This document shows, piece by piece, positions 17,056-25,438 of a stretch of 64,000 bases of DNA. The notes beneath the pieces are model-generated. The model saw only the letters and a program-made list of their open reading frames with translations. It was not told where the DNA came from and did no database searches. Both the position numbers and the translations under genes were made by a program. Source of the DNA: Burkholderiales bacterium (GTDB lineage: Bacteria > Pseudomonadota > Gammaproteobacteria > Burkholderiales > Burkholderiaceae_C). The first letter of the stretch is position 1, and each line of letters opens with the position of its first letter. The DNA is taken from assembly GCA_017302655.1 (NCBI GenBank), contig JAFLDE010000007.1, positions 1 to 64,000 of the forward strand, written 5' to 3'.

Positions 17056-17997
17056 TCAGGGAAGTGGGCGGCCGCGCGCCGCCACGTAGAGCGCGTACCA
17101 ATCCTCGCGCGAAAGCTGCACATCGAGCGCCGCTGCGCAGGCGCGGATGCGGGCCGGATCGGTGCTGCCGATGACGGGTTGGATGCAGGAAGGGTGCCGT
17201 AGCAACCAGGCCACCAGCAGGGTCTCGGGCACCAGCTCCAGGCGTGCCGCCATCGTCTGCAAGGTGCCAGCCACCGCATGCTCGCGCCAGCGCCCTTGAG
17301 CGAGCGCACCCCAGGCTTGCAATTGCACGCCCTGGCGCTGGCAATGCTCCAGCGTGCCGGCCCAGGCGTCCGCTCGCCCCTGTGCGCCGTCGTTGAAGGT
17401 GGTGCCGGCCTCCAGCCAATCGAGTCTGAGCAGGCTCATCTCCAACTGGTTGACCGCCAAGGGCAGGCTGCACGCGCTCTGCAGCCAGGCCAACTGGGCG
17501 GCATGCATGTTCGACACACCAAAGCACCGCACCTTGCCGCTGCGATGCAGGCGCGAAAGCGATTCGGCGAGTTCGTGCACGTCGACCAGTGGATCCGGCC
17601 GATGCAGCAGGAGCAAATCCAGTCGGTCCGTGCGCAGGCGCTGCAAGCTGGCCTCGACGCTGCGCTCGATGTACCACGCACTCAAGTCGTAGCGACCCGG
17701 GCCTGCTTCGTCGGCGAAGCGGATGCCGCACTTGCTTTGAAGCAGCAGTCGATCGCGAAGGCTGGGAGACTCGCTGAGCAGCGTGCCGAACACTTGCTCG
17801 GCCTTGCCATGCGTGTAGATGTCGGCATGGTCGAACAGCGTGATGCCGACCGACAGCGCCGCTTCCACCGCCTCGCGTGCCTTGCGGAGCTCGGCTTCGC
17901 CCACCGGCTCTTGGTTCCAGCCCCCACCCAGGCCCATGCAACCCAGGATCAGCCGACTGGCGCCGGGAAGCTGGGTCAGCAAGGGGAAGTTCGTCAT
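17056..17997 (-). CDS. aldo/keto reductase (YdhF-like)
   Basis: This 313-residue NADPH-dependent oxidoreductase has the AKR barrel motifs: LILGCMGLGGGW near the start, ITLFDHADIYTHGKAE with the catalytic Asp and Tyr, LLLQSKCGI with the catalytic Lys, LDLLLLHRPDPL, GKVRCFGVSN, LAVNQLEMSLL and QPVIGSTDPARI. The arrangement and length match the E. coli YdhF group, whose physiological substrate is unclear. It is 15 bases upstream of the phosphofructokinase gene on the same strand, and diverges from soxC. Confidence 0.9.
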   Translation of the reverse strand: MTNFPLLTQLPGASRLILGCMGLGGGWNQEPVGEAELRKAREAVEAALSVGITLFDHADIYTHGKAEQVFGTLLSESPSLRDRLLLQSKCGIRFADEAGPGRYDLSAWYIERSVEASLQRLRTDRLDLLLLHRPDPLVDVHELAESLSRLHRSGKVRCFGVSNMHAAQLAWLQSACSLPLAVNQLEMSLLRLDWLEAGTTFNDGAQGRADAWAGTLEHCQRQGVQLQAWGALAQGRWREHAVAGTLQTMAARLELVPETLLVAWLLRHPSCIQPVIGSTDPARIRACAAALDVQLSREDWYALYVAARGRPLP

Positions 17998-18098
17998 GCC
18001 GGGAGGATAGCGAGGGCCGCCGAGGAAACCGGGCGAAACGAGGCTGGGAAAGCCCGGCCCCTGGGGGTTCTACTGATGCCGCTAATGCGCTTAGTTCT

Positions 18099-18121
18099 TA
18101 TATTTGCGTTTACGCATATTT
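18099..18121. promoter_or_regulatory. putative ArsR-type operator upstream of soxC (sox motif copy 1)
   Basis: The AT-rich site begins TATATTTGCGTTTAC and contains the perfect inverted repeat TGCGT-TT-ACGCA at 18105-18116. It lies about 45 bases before the soxC start, in an otherwise GC-rich spacer. The first 15 bases match a motif shared with three other promoter regions in the sox cluster (29278, 29864, 32203), consensus TATATNNGCGTATNC. Confidence 0.5.
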
Positions 18122-18162
18122 GACGAGCACAAGCCGCGCACGCGCTGTAGCGAGGAGACTTC

Positions 18163-19542
18163 ATGGATCGATCGCCCCATGGCCGCCTGAAAAAGGCGCC
18201 GGAAAACTTCATCGACGCCGATGGCGTCCGGAAGGTCTTCGAGGAGGCCAAGGCGGGACGCCGGGACTTCATCCGCAAGGCGTTTGCCGCGACTGGCGCC
18301 GCCGTGGCCGCGCCAGTGGCCATGGCCAGCGGCTCCAGCGCCAATCCGGTGCCGGCTGCGGGTGGTGATCCTAACATCCTGGAACTGCCCGAGCACAGCA
18401 AGGGCCTCGGTCAGCCGGTGGTCACCGACGGCTACGGCAAACCCTCCAAGTACGAGGCCAACGTGCAACGCCGCCAAAGCCCGGGGCTCACGCAGACCAC
18501 GCAGGCCTCGGTCTCCTTCGCCCCCTTGCAGTCCCTGTTCGGAATCGTCACGCCCTCCGGCTTGCACTTCGAACGACACCACCAGGGCTGGTGGGACATC
18601 GACCCGTCCAAGCACCGCCTGATGATCAATGGCTCGGACGACAAGCTGGTCAAAAGGCCCATGGTGTTCACCATGGACGAATTGATGCGCCTGCCAGCGG
18701 TCAGTCGCTTCCACTTCATCGAGTGCGGCGCCAACACCGGCATGGAGTGGGGCAACGTCGCGGTGCCGACCTGCCAGTACACCCACGGCATGATCAGTTG
18801 CAGCGAGTTCACCGGCGTGCCGCTGAAGATCCTGTTCGACATGGCCGGCGTCGATTACAAGCGCGGCCGCTACGTACTCGCGGAAGGCGCCGACGGCTCC
18901 AGCATGACGCGCACGGTGCCGATGGAACTCGTGGAGTCAGGCGAAGTCTTCGTGGCCTATGGCCAGAACGGCGAGATGCTGCGCCCGGAGAACGGCTACC
19001 CGCTGCGCTTGGTCGTACCCGGCGTCCAGGGCGTCAGCTGGGTCAAGTACCTGCGCCGCATCGAGATCGGCGACCAACCCTATGGCGCCAAGGACGAGGT
19101 GATGCACTACGTTGACCTGATGCCCGATGGCAAACACCGCCAGTACACCAGCACGCAGGAGGTCAAGTCGGTCGTGACGACACCCTCGGGGGGACAGGTG
19201 CTGCTGGACAAGGGCTTCTACAACATCACCGGCCTGGCCTGGAGCGGGCGAGGCAAGGTCAAGCGCGTCGATGTGTCGGTGGACGGCGGGCGCAACTGGC
19301 GCCAGGCCCGACTGGAGACGCCGGTGCTGAGCAAATGCCTGACCCGCTTCAACCTTGACTGGGTGTGGGATGGCAAGCCGGCGCTGATTCAAAGCCGCGC
19401 CACCGACGACACCGGACACGTGCAGGCCAGCTACCGCCAGCTGCGCGCCGTACGCGGCACGCGTTCCATCTATCACAACAACGCCATCCAGACCTGGCTG
19501 GTCCAAGAAAGCGGCGAGGTGAAGAATGTCCAGCTCTCCTAA
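18163..19542 (+). CDS. soxC: sulfane dehydrogenase subunit SoxC (molybdenum cofactor protein)
   Basis: SoxC is the molybdoprotein part of Sox(CD)2, which oxidises the sulfane sulfur bound to SoxY in the periplasm, releasing six electrons. The 459-residue protein has a Tat signal (GRRDFIRKAFAATG, about 32-45) after a cytoplasmic leader, then the sulfite-oxidase fold with the Mo-binding Cys188 in HFIECGANTG and the C-terminal Mo-co dimerisation domain. A GAGGAG ribosome site precedes the ATG. soxD starts 17 bases before its end. It opens the sox operon. Confidence 0.96.
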   Translation: MDRSPHGRLKKAPENFIDADGVRKVFEEAKAGRRDFIRKAFAATGAAVAAPVAMASGSSANPVPAAGGDPNILELPEHSKGLGQPVVTDGYGKPSKYEANVQRRQSPGLTQTTQASVSFAPLQSLFGIVTPSGLHFERHHQGWWDIDPSKHRLMINGSDDKLVKRPMVFTMDELMRLPAVSRFHFIECGANTGMEWGNVAVPTCQYTHGMISCSEFTGVPLKILFDMAGVDYKRGRYVLAEGADGSSMTRTVPMELVESGEVFVAYGQNGEMLRPENGYPLRLVVPGVQGVSWVKYLRRIEIGDQPYGAKDEVMHYVDLMPDGKHRQYTSTQEVKSVVTTPSGGQVLLDKGFYNITGLAWSGRGKVKRVDVSVDGGRNWRQARLETPVLSKCLTRFNLDWVWDGKPALIQSRATDDTGHVQASYRQLRAVRGTRSIYHNNAIQTWLVQESGEVKNVQLS

Positions 19543-20614
19543 GCGTCTGCTGCTTGCCACGGTCCTGGCCCTGATCGCCGGCGGCGCCCTGGCCCAGAAC
19601 TTTCCCAATGTCGGGCGTGCGGCGACCGCCAAGGAGGTGAAGGCCTGGGACATCGATGTGCGGCCGGACTTCAAAGGCCTGCCGCCCGGCTCTGGCTCGG
19701 TGGCCAAGGGCATGGATGTGTGGGAAGCCAAGTGCGCCTCGTGCCACGGCATCTTTGGAGAAAGCAACGAGGTGTTTTCGCCTCTGGTGGGTGGGACGAC
19801 CAAGGAAGACATCAAGACAGGCCGCGTGGCGCGCCTGACCGACCCGGGCTTTCCCGGGCGCACCACCTTGATGAAGGTCTCGACCGTCTCGACCCTTTGG
19901 GACTACATCAATCGTGCGATGCCTTGGACGCAGCCGAAGTCGTTGAGCGCCGAAGAGGTGTACGGGGTCACCGCCTACCTGCTGCACCTGGGCGGCGTGC
20001 TTCCCGAGGACTACGTCCTGAGCGACCGCAACATCGCCCAAGTGCAGGCGATGCTGCCCAACCGCCAAGGCAAGACCACTTCGCACGGTCTCTGGCCCGG
20101 ACGCGGCCTGGGCAATGGCGGCAAGCCCGATGTGCAGGGCAGCGCCTGCATGAAGGACTGCGCCACGGAAGCGAAGGTGGCGAGCTTCCTGCCGGACCAC
20201 GCCCGCAATGCACACGGCAACCTCGCCGAACAGAACCGAATGGTGGGGGCCCAGCATGGGGCTGACACCACGCAAGCACCGCGCAGTGCCCCCGCGGGTG
20301 CCGCGCCAGCACCTGCAGCCGCCGTCGAGGCGCCTCCTGCACCGAAGCCGGCGACGGGACCGAACGTCAGCGCCTTGCTCGGCAAACACAGCTGTTCCGC
20401 CTGCCACGGCGTGGACAAGGCCATCGTCGGCCCGGGCTTCCAGGCCATCGCGAAGAAACACGCGGCACGGGGCGACCTGGAGGCCTACTTGAAGCAAAAG
20501 ATCAAGGCCGGCGGGCAAGGCGTGTGGGGCGCGATACCCATGCCCCCGCAGTCGCTGCCGGATGCCGACGCGAGCGAGATTTCCAAGTGGATTGCGAGCG
20601 GCGCGAAGCGCTGA
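19526..20614 (+). CDS. soxD: sulfane dehydrogenase diheme cytochrome c subunit SoxD
   Basis: SoxD passes electrons from SoxC to the respiratory chain. The 362-residue protein has a Sec signal peptide (cut near ALAQ, residue 24), a first heme site CASCH at 70-74, a proline/alanine-rich linker at about 250-278 and a second heme site CSACH at 290-294. The C-terminal domain resembles a small class I cytochrome c, including a GAIPMPPQ segment with a likely Met ligand. Start overlaps the soxC end by 17 bases. Confidence 0.95.
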   Translation: MSSSPKRLLLATVLALIAGGALAQNFPNVGRAATAKEVKAWDIDVRPDFKGLPPGSGSVAKGMDVWEAKCASCHGIFGESNEVFSPLVGGTTKEDIKTGRVARLTDPGFPGRTTLMKVSTVSTLWDYINRAMPWTQPKSLSAEEVYGVTAYLLHLGGVLPEDYVLSDRNIAQVQAMLPNRQGKTTSHGLWPGRGLGNGGKPDVQGSACMKDCATEAKVASFLPDHARNAHGNLAEQNRMVGAQHGADTTQAPRSAPAGAAPAPAAAVEAPPAPKPATGPNVSALLGKHSCSACHGVDKAIVGPGFQAIAKKHAARGDLEAYLKQKIKAGGQGVWGAIPMPPQSLPDADASEISKWIASGAKR

Positions 20615-20687
20615 ACGCATCGGGTGTTGCCCGCCTTGCAGCGGTCAGATTCCGTTGATTAGTATGAGCTGAACCAAGGAGAACCGA

Positions 20688-21143
20688 ATGAAGACCCGAC
20701 GTGACATGCTGGCCACCTCAGCAAAGGTGGCTGCCCTTCTGGCAGGTGCCGGTCTGCTGCCGCAAGGCGCAGCCGCCTGGACCGCCGCCGCCTTCGAGGC
20801 GCGCAATCTGGCTGATGCCGTCAAGGCGCTCGGCGGTGGCGCCCCTACGGCAAGTGGCGACGTCACCATCACCGGCCCGGACATCGCGGAAAACGGCGCC
20901 GTCGTGCCCGTGGGCGTGTCGACCAACCTGCCGGGCGTCAAGCGCATGGCCGTGCTGGTGGAAAAGAACCCCAGCGCACTCGCTGCGGTGTTCGATGTCA
21001 GCGATGCCGTCGAAGCCAACTTCAACACCCGCGTGAAGATGGGCCAATCGTCCAACGTGATGGCCGTGGCCATGATGGCAGACGGGCGCGTGCTGTTTGC
21101 GCAAAAGGAAATCAAGGTCACCCTGGGCGGATGTGGTGGCTGA
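20688..21143 (+). CDS. soxY: sulfur carrier protein SoxY
   Basis: SoxY carries the growing sulfur adduct on a C-terminal cysteine during thiosulfate oxidation. The 151-residue protein has a Tat signal (TRRDMLATSAKVAALLAG) and the diagnostic swinging-arm end GGCGG, with Cys149 as the attachment site. It is exported folded with SoxZ. A strong AAGGAG ribosome site precedes the ATG. Unusually, 128 bases with two hairpins separate it from soxZ, where many species have a short gap. Confidence 0.96.
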   Translation: MKTRRDMLATSAKVAALLAGAGLLPQGAAAWTAAAFEARNLADAVKALGGGAPTASGDVTITGPDIAENGAVVPVGVSTNLPGVKRMAVLVEKNPSALAAVFDVSDAVEANFNTRVKMGQSSNVMAVAMMADGRVLFAQKEIKVTLGGCGG

Positions 21144-21154
21144 GGCGGGACCGA

Positions 21155-21175
21155 GAACGGTCCTGAGGACCGTTC
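21155..21175 (+). repeat. perfect hairpin 1 in the soxY-soxZ spacer
   Basis: GAACGGTCC pairs perfectly with GGACCGTTC around a TGA loop, 12 bases after the soxY stop. No T-run follows, so it is not a standard intrinsic terminator. In mRNA it could protect the soxCDY segment from 3' decay or tune relative soxY and soxZ levels. The flanking sequence resembles dispersed REP-type repeats. Confidence 0.7.
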
Positions 21176-21192
21176 GACGCCTGCCGAAGGAC

Positions 21193-21212
21193 AGCCGGCA
21201 TGCAGGCCGGCT
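21193..21212 (+). repeat. perfect hairpin 2 in the soxY-soxZ spacer
   Basis: AGCCGGC (21193-21199) pairs with GCCGGCT (21206-21212) around a six-base ATGCAG loop. Together with the hairpin 18 bases upstream it makes the spacer strongly structured. The soxZ ribosome site (AGGAGA) lies about 45 bases further on and is outside both stems. Confidence 0.7.
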
Positions 21213-21271
21213 GGCCGGGTGAGGCAGGACCTGCACCGATCGAACACTTGAACGATTTCTAGGAGAAAGAC

Positions 21272-21583
21272 ATGGCAGACCCGATGCGCATCCGCGCCCA
21301 AGCCGCTGGCGACAAAGTCACCGTCCGCGTGCTCATGAGCCACGAAATGGAAACCGGCCAGCGCAAGGACGCCGCCGGCAAGACCATCCCTGCATGGTTC
21401 ATTCAAGACGTCAGCGCCACCTTGAACGGCAAGCCCGTGATGGCCGCGCAGTGGGGCCCATCGGTCTCGAAGAACCCCTTCCTGCAGTTTGTCGTCAAGG
21501 GCGGCAAAGCTGGCGACAAGCTTGCCGTGACCTGGAAGGACAACAAGGGCGAGACCCGCACCGACGAGGCCACGGTCTCCTGA
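21272..21583 (+). CDS. soxZ: sulfur-carrier partner protein SoxZ
   Basis: SoxZ forms the heterodimer that holds SoxY's swinging arm and docks with the other Sox enzymes. The 103-residue protein has no signal peptide, as expected because it is co-exported with SoxY. It shows the family pattern: MADPMRIRAQ start, VRVLMSHEMETGQRKDAAGK, IPAWFIQDVSATLNG, and SKNPFLQFVVKGGKAGD. A TAGGAGA ribosome site precedes the ATG. Confidence 0.96.
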   Translation: MADPMRIRAQAAGDKVTVRVLMSHEMETGQRKDAAGKTIPAWFIQDVSATLNGKPVMAAQWGPSVSKNPFLQFVVKGGKAGDKLAVTWKDNKGETRTDEATVS

Positions 21584-21658
21584 TTTCCTGGGGGCCCACC
21601 AAGCCCTCCCCGTTCCCTAAGGCCGCCAGAGCCCTTCATGCCAACCCGGAGACACCCC

Positions 21659-22471
21659 ATGCAGCTCAAGTCCCTCGTGGCGCTGCTCAGCGCGGCGCTT
21701 GCCGCACTGAGCCCCGGCGTCGCGACCGCGCAAGCGAAGTCAGCCGCTGACGGCATCGCGGAATACCGCAAGATGCTCGAAGACGGCAACCCGGCCGAGT
21801 TGTTCGAAGCCAAGGGCGAAGACCTTTGGAAGAAGTCGAGGGGCCCCAAGAACGCCAGCCTGCAGCAGTGCGACCTGGGCAAAGGGCCAGGGGTGGTGAA
21901 GGGAGCCTTCGTGGAGCTGCCGCGCTGGTTCGCCGACACCGGCAAGGTGCAGGACCTGGAGTCCCGCCTGCTGACTTGCATGGAGCGCCTGCAAGGCCTG
22001 GACACCAAGGCCATCGCCGCCGAGCGATTCGGCCGCGGCGAACAGGCCAACATGGAGGCGCTGGTGGCCTGGATCTCTGCCGAGTCGCGCGGCATGAAGA
22101 TGAACCTGCCGGCGTCACACCCTGAAGAAAGGCGCATGTACGAACTCGGCAAGCGGGCCTTCTTTTTCCGGGGGGGCCCACACGACTTCTCCTGCGCCAC
22201 CTGCCATGGTGAAGCGGGCAAGCGCATCCGGCTCCAAGACCTGCCCGACCTCACCAAGAACCCGGGAGACGGCATCGGCTTCGCCGCGTGGCCGGCCTAC
22301 CGCGTGAGCAGCGGTGAGCTGTGGAGCATGCAGCGCCGCCTGAATGACTGCTTCCGCCAGCAGCGCTTCCCCTACCCAGGCTACGCGTCCGACGTGACGA
22401 TCGCCCTGGCCAGTTACATGGGCATCAATGCCAAGGGCGCGCAGTCGATCGCGCCGAGCATCAAGCGTTGA
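21659..22471 (+). CDS. soxA: L-cysteine S-thiosulfotransferase subunit SoxA (monoheme type)
   Basis: SoxAX joins thiosulfate to the SoxY cysteine. This 270-residue protein has a signal peptide cut near ATAQ (residue 25), one heme motif CATCH (179-183) and the active-site cysteine Cys231 in RRLNDCFRQQR. The N-terminal domain has only Cys71 and Cys107, which can form the structural disulfide, so the first heme of diheme SoxA is absent. The start at 21659 is chosen over an ATG at 21638 because GGAG lies eight bases before it. Confidence 0.95.
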   Translation: MQLKSLVALLSAALAALSPGVATAQAKSAADGIAEYRKMLEDGNPAELFEAKGEDLWKKSRGPKNASLQQCDLGKGPGVVKGAFVELPRWFADTGKVQDLESRLLTCMERLQGLDTKAIAAERFGRGEQANMEALVAWISAESRGMKMNLPASHPEERRMYELGKRAFFFRGGPHDFSCATCHGEAGKRIRLQDLPDLTKNPGDGIGFAAWPAYRVSSGELWSMQRRLNDCFRQQRFPYPGYASDVTIALASYMGINAKGAQSIAPSIKR

Positions 22472-22484
22472 ACGGAGCGCCGGC

Positions 22485-23132
22485 ATGAAGCGAAGCACCC
22501 AAGTCCTCGGTCTCACCGCCCTGTCCAGCCTGCTGCTGGCCGCCTGCGCCACCCTGCCCTCGCCGGCTGAGTTGGATGCCCAGGCCATCGCCATGATGAA
22601 AGCATCCTTCCGCGATCAAGGCATCGCCAAAGTCGATCGGCTGGAGCAGGATCTTGGCCAAGCCGCTTGCTCCAGCGACAAGCCGCCCAGCGAGGCAGTC
22701 ACCAAGCAGATCGAGCAACTGGCCATGGCCACCATCAAGCCACCGAGCGATGGCCGCTATCTCGGCGACTTCAAGGAGGGCGAGAAGATTGCTCAGAACG
22801 GTCGCGGCATGACCTGGACCGACGCCAACACAGCCACCAGCAGCAATGGCGGCAATTGCTACAACTGCCATCAGATCGACAAGAAGGAGATCTCCTTCGG
22901 CACGATCGGTCCGAGCCTCTGGAACTACGGAAAGATTCGCGGCGTCAGCAACCCCGACGACCCGGCGGCCAAGCCCATGCTGGAGTACACCTGGGGCAAG
23001 CTGTGGAACAGCAAGGCGTACACGGCCTGCTCGAACATGCCGCGCTTCGGGCACGCCAAGCTGATGGACGAGCAGCAACTCAAGCACCTGATGGCGCTGC
23101 TGCTCGACCCCAAGTCACCCGTCAACCAATGA
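22485..23132 (+). CDS. soxX: cytochrome c subunit SoxX of thiosulfotransferase, apparently a lipoprotein
   Basis: SoxX is the electron-accepting cytochrome of SoxAX. The 215-residue protein has one heme motif, CYNCH at 125-129, with a probable Met ligand in CSNMPRFGH. The N-terminus reads SSLLLAAC with Cys21 in a lipobox, suggesting membrane anchoring, whereas well-studied SoxX proteins are soluble. About 75 residues between lipobox and heme (28-105) are longer than in short SoxX types. It is directly followed by a strong intrinsic terminator. Confidence 0.93.
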   Translation: MKRSTQVLGLTALSSLLLAACATLPSPAELDAQAIAMMKASFRDQGIAKVDRLEQDLGQAACSSDKPPSEAVTKQIEQLAMATIKPPSDGRYLGDFKEGEKIAQNGRGMTWTDANTATSSNGGNCYNCHQIDKKEISFGTIGPSLWNYGKIRGVSNPDDPAAKPMLEYTWGKLWNSKAYTACSNMPRFGHAKLMDEQQLKHLMALLLDPKSPVNQ

Positions 23133-23138
23133 TCCCCG

Positions 23139-23162
23139 AAAGCCCGCCGCGTGCGGGCTTTT
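23139..23162 (+). terminator. intrinsic terminator or attenuator between soxX and soxB
   Basis: AAAGCCCGC pairs with GCGGGCTTT around CGCGT, ending in a run of four T, seven bases after the soxX stop. It is one of the few good rho-independent structures in this window. It would lower soxB and downstream expression relative to soxCDYZAX unless a separate promoter lies in the 30 bases before soxB. Confidence 0.75.
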
Positions 23163-23193
23163 CCCGGCTCCATGAATAAGTGATTGCTGAATC

Positions 23194-24936
23194 ATGAATC
23201 TGTCCAAGCGCGAATTCCTCCAGGTGCTCGGGGCGGCTGGCGCGGCCGGCATGGCCTTGGGCCCCTGGGCCGAAGCCGATGCCGCGGCCGCCGAGCATGC
23301 GCTGTACGAGGTGCCGCGCTTCGGCAATGTGTCGCTTCTGCACATGACCGACTGCCATGCGCAGTTGCTGCCCATCCGCTTCCGCGAACCCAGCGTGAAC
23401 CTTGGCGTGGCAGGCATGAAGGGGCAGTTGCCCCACTTGGTGGGCGAGCACCTGCTCAAGCATGTGGGGGCGCGCCCTGGCACCCCGCTCGCCCACGCCT
23501 TCACGTACCTGGATTTTGAAAAGGCATCCCGGCGCTACGGCAAGGTTGGCGGCTTTGCGCATCTCAGCACCTTGGTCAGGCGCTTGAAGGCCTCCCGGCC
23601 CGGCAGCCTGCTGCTCGACGGCGGCGACACCTGGCAGGGCAGTGCCACCAGCCTGTGGACGAATGCGCAGGACATGGTCGACGCCTGCAAGCTGCTCGGC
23701 GTCGACGTGATGACTGGCCACTGGGAGTTCACCTATGGCATGGAACGGGTCAAGGAGATCATCGACAAGGACTTCGCCGGCAAGGTCGACTTCGTCGCCC
23801 AGAACGTCAAGACCGCCGACTTCGGCGATCCCGTGTTCAAGCCCTATGTCATCCGCGAGATCAACGGCGTGCCCGTCGCCATCATTGGCCAGGCCTTCCC
23901 GTACACCCCCATCGCCAACCCCCGCTACATGGTGGCCGACTGGGAGTTCGGCATCCAGGACGACAACCTGCAGAGGCAGGTCGATGAGGTCAAGGCCAAA
24001 GGGGCGCAACTGGTCGTCGTGATCAGCCACAACGGCATGGACGTGGACCTGAAGATGGCCAGTCGCGTGCGCGGCATCGACGCCATCTTCGGCGGCCACA
24101 CGCACGACGGCGTGCCGGTGGCCATCCCCGTGAAGAACGCCGGTGGCACCACGCTGGTCACCAACGCCGGCAGCAACGGCAAATTCCTCGGCGTGATGGA
24201 CTTCGAGGTCAAGGGTGGCAAGCTCGTCGACTTCCGCTACCGCCTGCTGCCGGTCTTCAGCAACTTGCTGAAAGCGGACGCCGAGATGCAGGCGCTGATC
24301 ACCAAGATCCGCGCGCCCTACGAGGCCAAGTTGGCCGAGAAGCTGGCGGTGAACGATGGCCTGCTCTACCGCCGCGGCAACTTCAACGGCAGCTGGGACC
24401 AGCTGGTATGCGACGCCTTGGTGGAGACGCAGGGCGCGCAGATCGCCTTCAGCCCCGGCTTCCGCTGGGGCACCAGCCTGCTGCCGGGCGAGTCGATCAC
24501 CCGCGAATTGATGATGGATCAGCTGGCCATCACCTACCCCCAAGCCACACTGACCGAGATGACCGGGGAGTTCATCAAGACCGTCCTCGAGGACGTGGCC
24601 GACAACTTGTTCAACCCCGATCCCTACTATCAGCAGGGCGGCGACATGGTGCGCGTTGGCGGGCTGCAGTACGCGATCGACCCGAACGCGAAGGCCGGAC
24701 AGCGCATCAGCGACATGCGTCTGGGCGGCAAACCCCTCGAAGCTGACAAGCGCTACAAGGTGGCGGGCTGGGCGCCGGTGGCTGAAGAGGCCCGTACCCT
24801 TCCCGGCGTGCGCCCGGTCTGGGAGCATGTGGAAGTCTGGCTCAAGGCACAACCCGGTGGCCGCGTTGCGCCACGCAAACTCAACACGCCGCGCCTCATC
24901 GGCGTCGACGCCAACCCCGGAATGACCAAGACATGA
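23194..24936 (+). CDS. soxB: thiosulfohydrolase SoxB
   Basis: SoxB hydrolyses the terminal sulfate from SoxY-bound intermediates using a dimanganese centre. The 580-residue protein belongs to the 5'-nucleotidase family: D53 and H55 in MTDCHAQLLP, GGDTWQGS, TGHWEFTYG (the SoxB-specific replacement for GNHEFD), SHNGMD and FGGHTHDGVP supply metal ligands. The C-terminal domain follows from about 370. The signal has LSKREFLQVLGAAG, a KR in place of the RR usual for Tat export in SoxB. Its stop overlaps the next gene by four bases. Confidence 0.96.
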   Translation: MNLSKREFLQVLGAAGAAGMALGPWAEADAAAAEHALYEVPRFGNVSLLHMTDCHAQLLPIRFREPSVNLGVAGMKGQLPHLVGEHLLKHVGARPGTPLAHAFTYLDFEKASRRYGKVGGFAHLSTLVRRLKASRPGSLLLDGGDTWQGSATSLWTNAQDMVDACKLLGVDVMTGHWEFTYGMERVKEIIDKDFAGKVDFVAQNVKTADFGDPVFKPYVIREINGVPVAIIGQAFPYTPIANPRYMVADWEFGIQDDNLQRQVDEVKAKGAQLVVVISHNGMDVDLKMASRVRGIDAIFGGHTHDGVPVAIPVKNAGGTTLVTNAGSNGKFLGVMDFEVKGGKLVDFRYRLLPVFSNLLKADAEMQALITKIRAPYEAKLAEKLAVNDGLLYRRGNFNGSWDQLVCDALVETQGAQIAFSPGFRWGTSLLPGESITRELMMDQLAITYPQATLTEMTGEFIKTVLEDVADNLFNPDPYYQQGGDMVRVGGLQYAIDPNAKAGQRISDMRLGGKPLEADKRYKVAGWAPVAEEARTLPGVRPVWEHVEVWLKAQPGGRVAPRKLNTPRLIGVDANPGMTKT

Positions 24937-25424
24937 AAGCCTTCTTGATCCTGGCCGGCCTGCTGTCGGCTACTGCCTTGCACGCGCAGCCTGCCGCCCA
25001 CTTCAGCGTGCGCTTGATGACCCCAGAAGCGGCCATCAAGGCCACCCAGGCGGCCATGGCGCACTGCCGCAAACAGGGCTATCAAGTGGCGGTGGCGGTG
25101 GTCGACCGCAGCGGCCTCGTGCAGGCCTTGATGCGAGACCGCTTCGCCGGTGCGCACACGCCCGAGGTCGCGGTCGACAAGGCCTGGACCGCCGCGAGCT
25201 TTCGCATCCCGACCACGACGTTGGCGAAGGAAACGCAGGCCGGGCAGCCCATGAGTGGCATTCGCCAGCGCGCTCGCGTGATGGCCATCGGCGGCGGCCT
25301 GCCCATCGAGGCAGGCGGCGCGGTGCTTGGCGCCATTGGCGTGTCCGGTGCCCCAGGCGGTGATGCCGACGACGCCTGCGCCAAGGCGGGCATCCAGGCC
25401 ATCATGGATGACCTCGAACTCTGA
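24933..25424 (+). CDS. exported heme-binding/GlcG-HbpS family protein
   Basis: This 163-residue protein has a signal peptide (cut after ALHAQ) and a single GlcG/HbpS domain: LMTPEAAIKATQAAMAHC, VAVVDRSGLVQALMRDRFAG, DKAWTAASFRIPT and a glycine-rich LPIEAGGAVLGAIGVSGAPGGDAD end. HbpS-type proteins bind heme or cobalamin; genes like this often accompany sox operons, but a biochemical role there is not established. It is translationally coupled to soxB. Confidence 0.85.
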   Translation: MKAFLILAGLLSATALHAQPAAHFSVRLMTPEAAIKATQAAMAHCRKQGYQVAVAVVDRSGLVQALMRDRFAGAHTPEVAVDKAWTAASFRIPTTTLAKETQAGQPMSGIRQRARVMAIGGGLPIEAGGAVLGAIGVSGAPGGDADDACAKAGIQAIMDDLEL

Positions 25425-25438
25425 CCTTGGAGACCCCC

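Noticed and set aside
14548..17202. 884-codon open frame on the plus strand opposite the chemoreceptor and phosphofructokinase genes
   Set aside because: It is antisense to two genes with clear family motifs, has histidine/glutamine-rich composition typical of high-GC antisense frames, and no domain can be recognised.
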